Of a stretch of 64,000 bases of DNA, positions 44,297-52,961 are shown one piece after another. Position 1 is the first letter of the stretch, and the number at the start of each line of letters is the position of its first letter. The notes beneath the pieces were generated by a model. It ran no database searches, was not told the origin of the DNA, and was given only the letters and a program-made list of their open reading frames with translations. Made by a program: the position numbers and the translations under genes. The DNA comes from an uncultured Eubacteriales bacterium (GTDB taxonomy: Bacteria > Bacillota > Clostridia > Christensenellales > CAG-917): NCBI GenBank assembly GCA_900548005.1, contig URIZ01000002.1, positions 124,001 through 188,000 of the forward strand, given 5' to 3'.

Positions 44297-44653
44297 TTAG
44301 TGGCAATCGTGATTGCAGCAAGAGCAATCGCTGCCGCAAGAGCAGCCTGCATCTTCCATCTTTTCCACTTCTGCCATAAACTCGTCGAAAACTCTTTGCA
44401 AAAGGTCTTCGTCTTCGATTGCGCAGAACACGTCGTTGCCGTCTTCGTTTTCAACGATTTCGTAGATAAGCACTTCGTCTTCATCTATGTCGTCGAGCTT
44501 TTCGACGGGTTTCATAACGACAAACCATCTCTTGTCAACGTCAAGAGTTGCAAGGTGATAGAAGTTTTCGTCCTTGTCGGTCTCTTGGTTGTACAACGTG
44601 ATGATATCGTCGTCTTCTGCCATGTTGTTTTGGTCGTCAAAAAAATCAGCCAT
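44297..44653 (-). CDS. DUF1292 family protein with Cys-rich tail
   Basis: 118 residues. Acidic protein of the YrzB/DUF1292 type: DDDIITLYNQETDKDENFYHLATLD and WFVVMKPVE..EDEVLIYEIVEN. Found beside ruvX in Bacillota; function unknown. The last 15 residues (CSCGSDCSCCNHDCH) contain six Cys and two His, an extension that could bind metal. AAGGAGAATAAA precedes the ATG. It has its own promoter region with the paired dyads 111 nt upstream and its own terminator. Confidence 0.88.
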   Translation of the reverse strand: MADFFDDQNNMAEDDDIITLYNQETDKDENFYHLATLDVDKRWFVVMKPVEKLDDIDEDEVLIYEIVENEDGNDVFCAIEDEDLLQRVFDEFMAEVEKMEDAGCSCGSDCSCCNHDCH

Positions 44654-44763
44654 TTTTTTATTCTCCTTGGGCTATGCCCGTTTGTTATCTTGATAGTAAC
44701 ATATTTTTTGCAATTTGCAACCATATTATTAAAATCGCAAAGAAAATTAAGACGATTTTATTT

Positions 44764-44815
44764 TATATCAAGCGATATAAAATCAATTTTTATCACAAAT
44801 CTTCACTGTTTAGTG
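44764..44815 (-). repeat. Paired dyads upstream of the DUF1292 gene
   Basis: TATATC-AAGC-GATATA (44764-44779), flanked by TTT and AAA, and CACT-GTTT-AGTG (44804-44815), 24 bp apart. On the minus strand the order and much of the sequence between them match the mutS2 copy at 7197-7247 (GCCACTAAACAGTGAA is shared exactly). Confidence 0.75.
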
Positions 44816-44847
44816 GCTTTGTTGCAAAAATTGCCAACGGATGCAAT

Positions 44848-45285
44848 TTACATCTTGAATGACGAGTGCGAATCAAGATACGCTTGCAAAATTATGGTTG
44901 CGGCAACCTTGTCGATCACTTTTTTGCGTTTTTCTCGTCTTACGTCCGCATCTATGAGCATGCGTTCTGCAGACACCGTCGTGAGCCTTTCGTCCTGATA
45001 ATACACGGGGATTCCGCTCGCCTTTTCAAGCATATCGCCAAACTCACGCGTGACCACCGCTCTGTCTCCTTCCGTGCCGTCCATGTTTTTGGGCAGACCG
45101 AGAACAAATGCGTCCGCGTCTTCTTTCTTTGAATATTCGCAAAAATACGCTATGTCGGCGGCAGTGTCGCCTTTCTTTCTCACGTAGGTTTCACGCGGAT
45201 TTGCGGTTATTCCCAAAAGGTCGCTCACCGCAACTCCTATGCGAACGTCCCCAACGTCAAGCGCGATTTTGTGTTTTTGTATCAT
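44848..45285 (-). CDS. ruvX: Holliday junction resolvase-like / pre-16S rRNA nuclease YqgF
   Basis: 145 residues of the RNase H-like YqgF fold, needed for 16S rRNA 5' maturation. IALDVGDVRIGVAVSD holds the first catalytic Asp; VLGLPKNMDGTEGDRA, YYQDERLTTVSAERML and DKVAATIILQAYLDS follow. Its start overlaps the end of the upstream permease gene by 4 nt. Confidence 0.93.
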   Translation of the reverse strand: MIQKHKIALDVGDVRIGVAVSDLLGITANPRETYVRKKGDTAADIAYFCEYSKKEDADAFVLGLPKNMDGTEGDRAVVTREFGDMLEKASGIPVYYQDERLTTVSAERMLIDADVRREKRKKVIDKVAATIILQAYLDSHSSFKM

Positions 45286-47024
45286 CTCAAAAGTCCTTTA
45301 TTCTTTATATTTCTCGTTTTGCGCGCGGCATTGAGATCGGGATTGTTCTCTCCGATCACGGCATACCATTTCACGCCATTTGATTTTAGCACGCAAACGC
45401 CCGCTATGCAAACGATTGCGGACAATATCGTCCCCACGCTCCAAAATATTGCTTTGACGGTGATTTCACCGAGAGTTTCGGCAAAGCCCGCAAGCACCAT
45501 ACCCAGCGCAAACAGCACCACTGCAGGAACTATGGATATAAATACGGTGACGATTTGATACAGATTGCCCTTGCTTGCCATACGCAACTCTGCGGAAGTC
45601 TCCCAATGCTGATTGCCTTTCTTCATATCAAAAAGTATGCTCAGACTGCACACGCCCACAACCATAAGCATGGTGTCAAGCGCGGCAAAAAACGAAGATA
45701 CGATGTCGATTTTGTAGAGTAATATCGCAATAAGCATGATCGGCACAAGAAAAACCATAGGTGCGGCGCACGCAAGCAAAAGTTTGGATTTTATGCTGTC
45801 GGACGGTCTTATTGGCAATGTTTTGTATGCAAAAAAAGATTTGCCCTCACGCGTGTAGGATTGATTTGCAAGCATATTCGCGCCGGCAAGGAATATCATG
45901 GAATACATCACGACGTAGCCGATGTTGAGCATCTCGCTCATAAGCGCGGTCATTTGTCCGTCTTGCGCGCCTTCTTTGAATCCGCTTATAAAATAGGACA
46001 CCACGATGAATATGGGTGCCATAAACAAATTGGCAAACGAGTTCATCGCAAGCGTGCTGTTGCGCACAATCATTGTAAAATCACGCTTAACAAGAGATTT
46101 GACGATGTTTTGTTGTTTGAAACTTTCCGTCTTGTTGACGTCACGAGCGGAGTTTTCGCCCTTTTTGGACATTATTCTGCGATAGAACAGCCCTGAAAGC
46201 AATATCGCAATCACCACCATGCCAACGATTATGGCGGCAGATATGCCGAAATTCTTGCCTGCGTCTATGCCCATTGCAAAGAAAGCGAGCGTTTTGTCGG
46301 GATAGAACACCGTTGCGAGTGTGGACAGCGCGGCAAGCGTTTGATTGGTGACAACTTCCCCTTGCTGACCGAACCCTTTGGTGTTCATAAAATAGACAAG
46401 CACCATATACAAGCACATCACAAGCAAGTACGCAAGGATCGTCAGCACGCTTTTGAGCGTGGGTTTGCCTTTTATGAACGAGCCGATGTAGTTTATCGGC
46501 AAAGAAAACAGCGTCAACACAAACAGCGGAAGCACGGGAGATACCGCAACTACAAGCAACATAGTTGCGTATGCGCCGTAAAATACCCTGCCGTTTGCGA
46601 TGTTGAACCCGACAATCATGCAATACAGGATAGGCGTCAGAGCGCACGCAATCATTTTGAGCATGGTGACGAACACAAGCGAGAATTTTGCAAAAAACAC
46701 GTCAACGGGTTTTAGCGGCAAAGACTGCAAAAGCGGCATATCTTTTGTGCCGTAGAGTGTGGAAAACACCGTGCCGAGCGACAAAAACAGCGCGCAAATT
46801 TGCACACCGACAACCGCAAGACAGACAAGATATGCAAGCGACAAATCGTCTTTTACGGTGCTTGCCACATACCCTGCCAATACCGCAACGAAAATCGCAA
46901 TCGGCACAAGCGCGACCGCTATGCCGTAAGATCCATCTCTTGCGCGCTTTTGCCCCTTTTCCCTTCTTTGATCGGCGGTTGCGTCCCTATACAGCGTTTT
47001 GAAAAGCAACAAGGATTTTGTCAT
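45282..47024 (-). CDS. ABC-2 type exporter permease
   Basis: 580 residues with about 12-14 predicted membrane helices, e.g. GIAVALVPIAIFVAVLAGYVA and many later. It resembles the large Bacillota ABC-2 permeases paired with a single ATPase; the substrate is unknown. The ATG at 47024 is preferred to the GTG at 47030, since GCGGAGTGAG is then correctly spaced. It starts 2 nt past the ATPase stop and is third in a TetR-ATPase-permease unit; the fourth gene, ruvX, overlaps its stop. Confidence 0.85.
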   Translation of the reverse strand: MTKSLLLFKTLYRDATADQRREKGQKRARDGSYGIAVALVPIAIFVAVLAGYVASTVKDDLSLAYLVCLAVVGVQICALFLSLGTVFSTLYGTKDMPLLQSLPLKPVDVFFAKFSLVFVTMLKMIACALTPILYCMIVGFNIANGRVFYGAYATMLLVVAVSPVLPLFVLTLFSLPINYIGSFIKGKPTLKSVLTILAYLLVMCLYMVLVYFMNTKGFGQQGEVVTNQTLAALSTLATVFYPDKTLAFFAMGIDAGKNFGISAAIIVGMVVIAILLSGLFYRRIMSKKGENSARDVNKTESFKQQNIVKSLVKRDFTMIVRNSTLAMNSFANLFMAPIFIVVSYFISGFKEGAQDGQMTALMSEMLNIGYVVMYSMIFLAGANMLANQSYTREGKSFFAYKTLPIRPSDSIKSKLLLACAAPMVFLVPIMLIAILLYKIDIVSSFFAALDTMLMVVGVCSLSILFDMKKGNQHWETSAELRMASKGNLYQIVTVFISIVPAVVLFALGMVLAGFAETLGEITVKAIFWSVGTILSAIVCIAGVCVLKSNGVKWYAVIGENNPDLNAARKTRNIKNKGLLR

Positions 47025-47026
47025 AC

Positions 47027-47785
47027 TCACTCCGCTTTTTCGCCAAATGTCGCCTGATTTTGCAAATCGTCGGTGAGTTTAAGGAACAATTCTTCAAGCG
47101 ACTTGTCCTGATTGCGCTCTTTAAGCTCGTCGATTTTGCAACAAGTTATCAGTTTTCCGTCATCTATTATGCCCACTTTGTCGCACACTTTTTCCACGAC
47201 TTCGAGCACGTGCGATGAGAAAAACACGCAATTGCCCTTGTCGACATGCTCTCTCATAAGTTTTTTGAGATTGAAAGCGGATCTGGGATCGAGTCCCGTC
47301 ATAGGCTCGTCAAGAATCCACACTTTCGGCTCGTGAATGAGCGCGGATATGATGTTCAACTTCTGTTTCATACCGTGCGAATAGGTGGAAATTTGTTTTT
47401 TGACAGCGTCCGTGAGCGAGAAAAGCTCGGCATACTTGTCAAGCCGCTCCTTTCTTTCCCCTTGCGGAATGTCAAAAACGTCGCAAATGAAATTGATATA
47501 CTCAACGCCCGTCAACCCTTCGTACATGACGTGATCGTCACTGACGTAACCTATATGTTTTTTTGCTTCTATGGGGTTTTGCTTGATGTCGATTCCGTCA
47601 ACAAGCACGTTGCCGCCTGCAAAATCCACTATGCCGGTTATGCACTTTATGGTTGTTGACTTTCCTGCTCCGTTCGGACCGATAAAACCGAAAATCTCGC
47701 CGTCGTTTACTTTAAGCGACAGATTGTCAACGGACGGTTTTGCGTTTGCGCCGTAAGTTTTTGTAAGGTTGTTTATTTCAAGCAT
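47027..47785 (-). CDS. ABC transporter ATP-binding protein
   Basis: 252 residues. Walker A GPNGAGKST (about 38-46), Q-loop region, signature YSHGMKQKL (degenerate LSGGQ), Walker B WILDEPMTGLDP, and the switch His in FFSSHVLE. Works with the adjacent 580-residue permease as an exporter. A TetR-type regulator gene precedes it by 39 nt. Confidence 0.93.
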   Translation of the reverse strand: MLEINNLTKTYGANAKPSVDNLSLKVNDGEIFGFIGPNGAGKSTTIKCITGIVDFAGGNVLVDGIDIKQNPIEAKKHIGYVSDDHVMYEGLTGVEYINFICDVFDIPQGERKERLDKYAELFSLTDAVKKQISTYSHGMKQKLNIISALIHEPKVWILDEPMTGLDPRSAFNLKKLMREHVDKGNCVFFSSHVLEVVEKVCDKVGIIDDGKLITCCKIDELKERNQDKSLEELFLKLTDDLQNQATFGEKAE

Positions 47786-47824
47786 AAAGTTTTCAATCTC
47801 CCGTGTTAAAAACGTTTTCGCCGC

Positions 47825-48379
47825 TTATTTCAAGTGCAATTTGAGTTTCAGCCCTTCAAAAACGTCGGTGAGCATCTCGCTGACGCTTTGCTCGTCCCAT
47901 TGGATGTATTTTGTCGCAATCATAGTGGCAAATCCATGCACGAAAACCCACATTTCCGTCTGAATGAGCATTGCCGTTTGCTTGTTGCAACCGAGCATTT
48001 TGACAAGAAGATCCGTCATCATGCGTTGCGTCGATCCTGCCATAGACATGACGGACGCGCCTTTTTCGTCCATAAAAAGCAATTTGAAATATTCGGGATA
48101 ATCCTTTGCAAATCCGATATACGCAAAGCCTATGGCTTTGAACGGCGGATATTTGTCGCTGTTTGCGTGATCGTCTATATACTTTTCAAAAATCTTGAGA
48201 ATACGCTTGTTCACCGCCTCTTTCAGATCGTCCATAGTGGCGAAGTTGTAGAAGATCGGCTGTATTGAGCAATCGAGATGTTTTGCGATTGCGCGCGCGT
48301 TGAGCGTTTCACCGTTCTTTATCATATCGATGGACACGTTCTCTATCATTTGTTTTGTCACGGACACTTTTCTTGGCAT
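47825..48379 (-). CDS. TetR-family transcriptional regulator
   Basis: 184 residues. N-terminal helix-turn-helix (about 8-50: TKQMIENVSIDMIKNG then LNARAIAKHLDCSIQPIFYNF) and a ligand-binding helical domain with DHANSDKYPPFKAIG. It probably represses itself and the downstream ABC exporter. A TATATC-AATT-GATATT dyad lies 21 nt before its start, but the same dyad also sits before unrelated genes, so it need not be this protein's operator. Confidence 0.88.
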   Translation of the reverse strand: MPRKVSVTKQMIENVSIDMIKNGETLNARAIAKHLDCSIQPIFYNFATMDDLKEAVNKRILKIFEKYIDDHANSDKYPPFKAIGFAYIGFAKDYPEYFKLLFMDEKGASVMSMAGSTQRMMTDLLVKMLGCNKQTAMLIQTEMWVFVHGFATMIATKYIQWDEQSVSEMLTDVFEGLKLKLHLK

Positions 48380-48399
48380 AATTCACCCGCTTTTTATTT

Positions 48400-48415
48400 T
48401 ATATCAATTGATATT
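48400..48415 (-). repeat. TATATC-N4-GATATT dyad upstream of tetR
   Basis: TATATC-AATT-GATATT preceded by TTTTATTT, starting 21 nt upstream of the tetR start. Confidence 0.65.
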
Positions 48416-48498
48416 ATATGCCGATTTCCGCAATATGTCAAGACCGACTTTCAATTTTCAACAAATTTCGATATATTAAATATATCGCCCTGAAAATA

Positions 48499-48533
48499 AA
48501 AAACGGATTGCAGTGTTTTTTGCAGTCCGTTTT
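48499..48533 (-). terminator. rarA terminator
   Basis: AACGGATTGCA pairs with TGCAGTCCGTT around a central T-rich loop with one internal mismatch. A T tract (TTTTTTATTTT) follows on the minus strand. Confidence 0.75.
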
Positions 48534-48548
48534 GAAAAGAGCGAATTT

Positions 48549-49841
48549 TCACTTTCTCTTGTCTTGTCTTTCTTTTATCACCTTTTCAAAGCCGTTTTCG
48601 GTCGGCTCATAGAACTTGGCGTCCTTGATCTCGTCGGGCAAATATTGTTGTTTCACCCATCCGCCGTAATCGTGCGGATATTTGTAACCGCTCACTTTTT
48701 CTTCGTTGCCCTTGTAGTTGGGATCTCTAAGATACAGCGGAACGGTTTCGTGCTTTATCATTTTCACCGCATTATCCGCACCGCTGAGCGCTTCGACGAC
48801 TTTGTTCGATTTCGGCGCTTCGGAAACGTAAATTATGCCTTCGGCAAGCGGAATTCTGCCTTCGGGCAAACCGATACGCTCAAAAGCCTGCACGCAAGAA
48901 GTCGCCACCACGATTGCGTTGGGATCAGCCAAGCCAACGTCTTCGCAAGCGTGAATCATAATCCTGCGCGCGATGAGCATGGGATCGCAACCTGCCTCGA
49001 TGAGTCTTTCCGCCCAATACAAAGCCGCGTTGCTGTCCGAGCCGCGCATGCTCTTTATAAACGCCGAGATCATGTCGTAATACATATCTTCGGTCATGCT
49101 CAAAGCCTTTTGTTGTATGGATTGCTCAGCCTCTTCCTTGCCCACTCTGATAACTCCGTCTTCTCCGGCGTGCGTTGTCAGTGCCGCAAGTTCAAGCGCA
49201 TTGAGAGCCGTGCGCATATCGCCGCCGCTTGCCCATGCGATATGATGCAAAGCATCATCCGACACGACAAGATTCATATTGCCAAGCCCGCGATCCTTGT
49301 CTTTCACTGCTCTTTCTAAACCTTTGAGAATATCCTGTTCGGTGAGCCGAGAGAAATTGAAAATGCGGCATCTCGACACGATTGCGCGCGTCATGGACAC
49401 GTAAGGATTTTCGGTTGTAGAGCCGATAAAAATGATGTAGCCTTGCTCGATTGCTTGCAAAACGCTGTCGCTTTGAGCCTTGTTCCAGCGGTGACACTCG
49501 TCAAGAAGCAAATAGGTGCGTTTGCCGTACATACGCAACAAATCGCGCGCTTCGTCAATCACTTTCTTTGCATCGGCAACGCCGCTCGTGACCGCGTTGA
49601 GTTTGACGAAATTTGCGTTGGTGTTTTCTGCAATTATGTTGGCAAGGGTGGTTTTGCCCGTGCCGGGCGGGCCGTAGAATATGCAACTGCCCAATTTGTC
49701 CGCCGATATGGCGCGACGAAGCAGCGAGCCTTCGCCCACTATCCTGCCTTGCCCCAAAAACTCGTCAAGCGTGCGAGGACGCATACGCTCGGCAAGCGGA
49801 GCCATTTTTTCTACGTTATTTTGAAGATCGAACAAATCCAT
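48549..49841 (-). CDS. rarA: Replication-associated recombination protein A (RarA/MgsA)
   Basis: AAA+ ATPase acting at stalled forks. 430 residues from the ATG at 49841, where the family start MDLFDLQNN begins; the upstream ATG (49889) would extend over yunB's start region. LAERMRPRTLDEFLGQ, Walker A GPPGTGKTTLA, Walker B LLLDECHRW, sensor FIGSTTENP, and the C-terminal YKYPHDYGGWVKQQYLPDE signature are present. Confidence 0.95.
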   Translation of the reverse strand: MDLFDLQNNVEKMAPLAERMRPRTLDEFLGQGRIVGEGSLLRRAISADKLGSCIFYGPPGTGKTTLANIIAENTNANFVKLNAVTSGVADAKKVIDEARDLLRMYGKRTYLLLDECHRWNKAQSDSVLQAIEQGYIIFIGSTTENPYVSMTRAIVSRCRIFNFSRLTEQDILKGLERAVKDKDRGLGNMNLVVSDDALHHIAWASGGDMRTALNALELAALTTHAGEDGVIRVGKEEAEQSIQQKALSMTEDMYYDMISAFIKSMRGSDSNAALYWAERLIEAGCDPMLIARRIMIHACEDVGLADPNAIVVATSCVQAFERIGLPEGRIPLAEGIIYVSEAPKSNKVVEALSGADNAVKMIKHETVPLYLRDPNYKGNEEKVSGYKYPHDYGGWVKQQYLPDEIKDAKFYEPTENGFEKVIKERQDKRK

Positions 49842-49906
49842 GCCTTGATTATACCAATCGTGCGCGCGTTTGTAAAGAAATAGCGGCAATTCTCATACAA
49901 TATATC

Positions 49907-50584
49907 GTGCAAAACTCGCAAAGAAAAAGAAAAACCGCACATCCGAAACTGTTCCGCGTTGTCATTGCGCTGTCGCTCGTGATAGCGATTTTCATATTTT
50001 GCACCGTATATTTTCGTGCAAACATCGTGCCAACGGTCATGGACAGCTCGGTTGCGCAAATGCGAGCAATCACCACAAACGCCGTCAACGTGGCGGCAAC
50101 AAGCGTGCTATCTGACGGACTTACCTATGAACAACTCTTTGAAATCGTCAAGGATAAAGACGGAAAAGTGACCATGATCAAGGCAAATTCGCCTGAAATC
50201 AACAAAATCGCGCGCCAAATCGCCAATCTCGCCCAAGCCAATCTCGACTCGCTCGGCACGCAAGAGATCCAAATCTCCGCCGGCACGTTCACGGGGCTTG
50301 CGCTCCTTATGGGTTTCGGACCGGACGTAACCATAAAAATATCGCCGATCGGCACTGCCAACTGCGATTTCGTGTCATATTTTCAGTCGGCAGGCATCAA
50401 TCAGACATTGCACAAGATCTACATCGACGTGTATGCGGACGTAAGCATAGTCACACCTATCGACCAACCCACCATAAGCGTAAAAGCCGAAGTGCTTGTG
50501 TGCGAAAATCTCATCGTGGGAGCAGTCCCCGACACTTTCTTGAACGTGAAAACCAACTCGGAGATGTTAAACCTGAGCGCATAA
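49907..50584 (+). CDS. yunB: Sporulation protein YunB-like
   Basis: About 225 residues from a GTG at 49907. The frame is open farther upstream into antisense rarA, and no ATG start is available, so the start is inferred. A Lys/Arg-rich tail and one N-terminal membrane anchor (VVIALSLVIAIFIFCTVYF) precede the family core: MRAITTNAVNVA, LTYEQLFEIVKDKDGKVTMIKANSPEIN, and IPIGTFTGL-like ISAGTFTGLALLMGFGP, ending VKTNSEMLNLSA. YunB is made in the mother cell of Bacillus under sigma-E; its exact role is unclear. The location next to the spoVA genes supports the call. Confidence 0.82.
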   Translation: MQNSQRKRKTAHPKLFRVVIALSLVIAIFIFCTVYFRANIVPTVMDSSVAQMRAITTNAVNVAATSVLSDGLTYEQLFEIVKDKDGKVTMIKANSPEINKIARQIANLAQANLDSLGTQEIQISAGTFTGLALLMGFGPDVTIKISPIGTANCDFVSYFQSAGINQTLHKIYIDVYADVSIVTPIDQPTISVKAEVLVCENLIVGAVPDTFLNVKTNSEMLNLSA

Positions 50585-50763
50585 AGCGGCAAACAGCAAT
50601 CCGCAAAAGCACAAACAACATCGATATACCGAACGATTGAGCGATTGTATAAGTCAATGTTTTGGAGCGATTATATTCAATAAGAATTGCTCGGTGTCAA
50701 TCGCATTGGCAAAGAATGATTGATATTGATTAAAACCGTGCATCTAAATCATTTTATTTGCCG

Positions 50764-51135
50764 TCACATCTTTTTTGAACGAGAGCGAGATATAAGTCCG
50801 AAGACAAAGCCGCACACAATCACGGTGGTCAGTCCTGCCGCAACCGCGCTCATACCGCCAGTTATCGCGCCGAGAAATCCGTCCTTCTTCACGCCTTCCA
50901 GCGCGCCTTTTGCCAAATTCGAACCGAATCCGATTATGGGTATAGTTATGCCCGAACCCGCAAACTCTTTTATCGGCTCAAACGCGCCGCACACTTCCAA
51001 CACCACACCCACAAGCATATACGTCACAAGTATGCGCGCGGACGACATTCTCGTCTTGTTGATGAGAATTTGACCTATCATACACACAAGTCCGCCCACG
51101 GCGAACGTTTTGAGATAATCCAAAAACACTTCCAT
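50764..51135 (-). CDS. spoVAE: Stage V sporulation protein AE
   Basis: 123 residues, about four membrane helices. Part of the inner-membrane SpoVA channel that imports dipicolinic acid into the forespore and releases it in germination. Typical ITIPIIGFGSNLAKGALEG and LVCMIGQILINKT. GGAGATGTGGTG precedes the ATG, and a small hairpin (CTCCGC-TATTA-GCGGAG, 51148-51164) lies between it and spoVAD. Confidence 0.95.
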   Translation of the reverse strand: MEVFLDYLKTFAVGGLVCMIGQILINKTRMSSARILVTYMLVGVVLEVCGAFEPIKEFAGSGITIPIIGFGSNLAKGALEGVKKDGFLGAITGGMSAVAAGLTTVIVCGFVFGLISRSRSKKM

Positions 51136-51171
51136 TTTTCACCACATCTCCGCTATTAGCGGAGTTTTGCA

Positions 51172-52362
51172 TCAAAATTGTTCGCTTTCGAGCGTGAAAG
51201 CGTGCGCTATGCCGGGGATAGTTTCTTTTTGCAGCGGCGTATCCTTGTTGAGCAGTGCGCCTGTCGGCACGACAAGCACCCTTTTTAGCTCTCCGCGTTG
51301 CATGCGTTTGAGAATATAACCGTTGAACGTCACGTTGACGCACCCTGCGCCCGATCCGCCCTGAAAAGTCTTTTGTTCGGGCTTGAAAAAGCTTGCGCCG
51401 CAGTCCATGTAATACGGCGGCAGTTGTACTCCTTCCTTTTTCAGCAGATATTTGAGCGTTTCTTTGCCGAATCTGCCCAAATCACCCGTGAAAATGCCGT
51501 CATAATAGTCGGGATCACGCCCCGTATCCTTGAAATGCGTCAATATCGTGTCGCAGGCGGCGGGAGCCATTGCTCCGCCCATATTGCCTTCATCATCGAT
51601 GCCCAAATCCACGACTCTGCCGATAGTTCCGCCCGTCACACGCACAAAATGCGAGTTTTCACGCATATAGTCGTTGTTCACTCTTGCAAAATTGTCTTGA
51701 ATGATGTTGGAGCGTTGTTTGTCTATGATTTTCTTCTGTTTTTCTATGGATTTTTTGTATTTTTCAAGCGTTTTCTCGTCGATATTCATATTCTCGTCGA
51801 TTGCGATTATGTCGTCTTCGTACACTCTGTTGTTATATTTTTTTGGCATATCTCCGCTCAAAATCGTGCATCCTGCGCCCGTAATCGTCCATTGCGCCGT
51901 GGGCATACGCTGATTGCCAAGTTCAAGCGGAAAGCGATATTGACGCTCTGCCGTTGCAAAATGGCTTGACGTTGAGCAAGCAACCGCATTTACGTGACCG
52001 CCCGAAATCGCCATTGCCCCGACAAGCATGCTCTCGCTAAAAGTTGAACAAGCATTGTAAAGCCCCAAAAATCCGCAAGGAAAATTGCGCGCGGCAAGGC
52101 TTGTTGCGGACAGTTCGTTGAGCAAATCGCCGCCGACAAGCATGTCCACGTCTTCTCTTTTGAGCCACGCTTTGCATATTGCGCCGCTAATTGCGTCACG
52201 TTGCATCTTGCTTTCACACTTCTCAAACGACTTTTCGCACCACAAATCGTTTTTCAACACGATGTCGAAACATCCCGAAAAATTGCCGTCGTCTTCCTTT
52301 GGTCCGACGATCGTAAAGCCGCTTTTGATATACACGTTTTTATCGAATTTGACCGTTCTCAT
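51172..52362 (-). CDS. spoVAD: Stage V sporulation protein AD with an inserted segment
   Basis: Thiolase-fold dipicolinate-binding subunit of the SpoVA channel. 396 residues; relatives are about 340. DLLNELSATSLAARNFPCGFLGLYNACSTF, SSHFATAERQYRFPLE, VVDLGI..GNMGGAMAPAACDTI and the GGSGAGC stretch are diagnostic. The extra length is a roughly 55-residue charged insert (about residues 175-235, rich in Lys, Glu, Asp, Asn) between GAGCTILS and FVRVTGGTIG. ATG 52362 is chosen; the TTG at 52368 is less likely. Confidence 0.95.
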   Translation of the reverse strand: MRTVKFDKNVYIKSGFTIVGPKEDDGNFSGCFDIVLKNDLWCEKSFEKCESKMQRDAISGAICKAWLKREDVDMLVGGDLLNELSATSLAARNFPCGFLGLYNACSTFSESMLVGAMAISGGHVNAVACSTSSHFATAERQYRFPLELGNQRMPTAQWTITGAGCTILSGDMPKKYNNRVYEDDIIAIDENMNIDEKTLEKYKKSIEKQKKIIDKQRSNIIQDNFARVNNDYMRENSHFVRVTGGTIGRVVDLGIDDEGNMGGAMAPAACDTILTHFKDTGRDPDYYDGIFTGDLGRFGKETLKYLLKKEGVQLPPYYMDCGASFFKPEQKTFQGGSGAGCVNVTFNGYILKRMQRGELKRVLVVPTGALLNKDTPLQKETIPGIAHAFTLESEQF

Positions 52363-52405
52363 ATTCAAATCTCACAAAAATCGAACAAATATAGCCACTT
52401 TGAGC

Positions 52406-52849
52406 TTAAAGACCGACAAAATAGCCGACAAGTCCCACAAGAAAACTTGCAACCACTCCGAAAACAATGATAGGACCTGCGATGACAAACATCTTTGCGC
52501 ATACGCCGAAAAACACGCCTTCTCGATTGTATTCCATTGCCGGCGAAACCACCGAGTTTGCAAATCCCGTGATCGGAATTATCGATCCGCCACCTGCAAA
52601 TCTGCCGATTTTGTCGTACAATCCGAGCGCGGTGAGCAAACTGCCGAGAAAAATCATCGTGCAACTCTCGTATATCGCAACCGTTTTCTCATCGATGTTG
52701 ACAACGACATGCCGATACATATCCCCGAAGCCTTCGCCTATGCAGCAAATCACACCGCCAACCACAAAAGCCCAAAACAGTGTCCGAAACATCGGTGACT
52801 TTGGCGAATTTTTCTTGACGTATTGTTGATATTCTTTGCGATCTATCAT
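52406..52849 (-). CDS. spoVAC: Stage V sporulation protein AC
   Basis: 147 residues, about four membrane helices; mechanosensitive-type component of the SpoVA channel. MIDRKEYQQYVKKNSPKSP, FVVGGVICCIGEGF and IIPITGFANSVVSPAMEYNREG are family hallmarks. First of the AC-AD-AE trio, in the usual order. The ribosome site AAGGAAAA is spaced a little widely. Confidence 0.95.
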   Translation of the reverse strand: MIDRKEYQQYVKKNSPKSPMFRTLFWAFVVGGVICCIGEGFGDMYRHVVVNIDEKTVAIYESCTMIFLGSLLTALGLYDKIGRFAGGGSIIPITGFANSVVSPAMEYNREGVFFGVCAKMFVIAGPIIVFGVVASFLVGLVGYFVGL

Positions 52850-52926
52850 AATTTTTCAATTTTCCTTATTCATTGCTTTTTGTTGTTTTGACGGCTTTTC
52901 AATAAAAAATATGCGGTTTTTCGTTT

Positions 52927-52942
52927 TATATCAAGTGCTATA
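52927..52942 (-). repeat. Degenerate dyad upstream of spoVAC
   Basis: TATATC-AAGT-GCTATA followed by AAAGG: one arm has a single mismatch. 77 nt before the spoVAC start. Confidence 0.5.
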
Positions 52943-52961
52943 AAAGGTTTTTAGGCATATT

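Noticed and set aside
49613..49906. N-terminal extension of yunB
   Set aside because: This stretch is antisense to conserved rarA codons and has no family similarity; the GTG at 49907 fits the expected short tail plus membrane anchor.
52850..52960. Sigma-G or sigma-F promoter before spoVAC
   Set aside because: GCATA-like -35 candidates exist, but no -10 at correct spacing could be found by eye.
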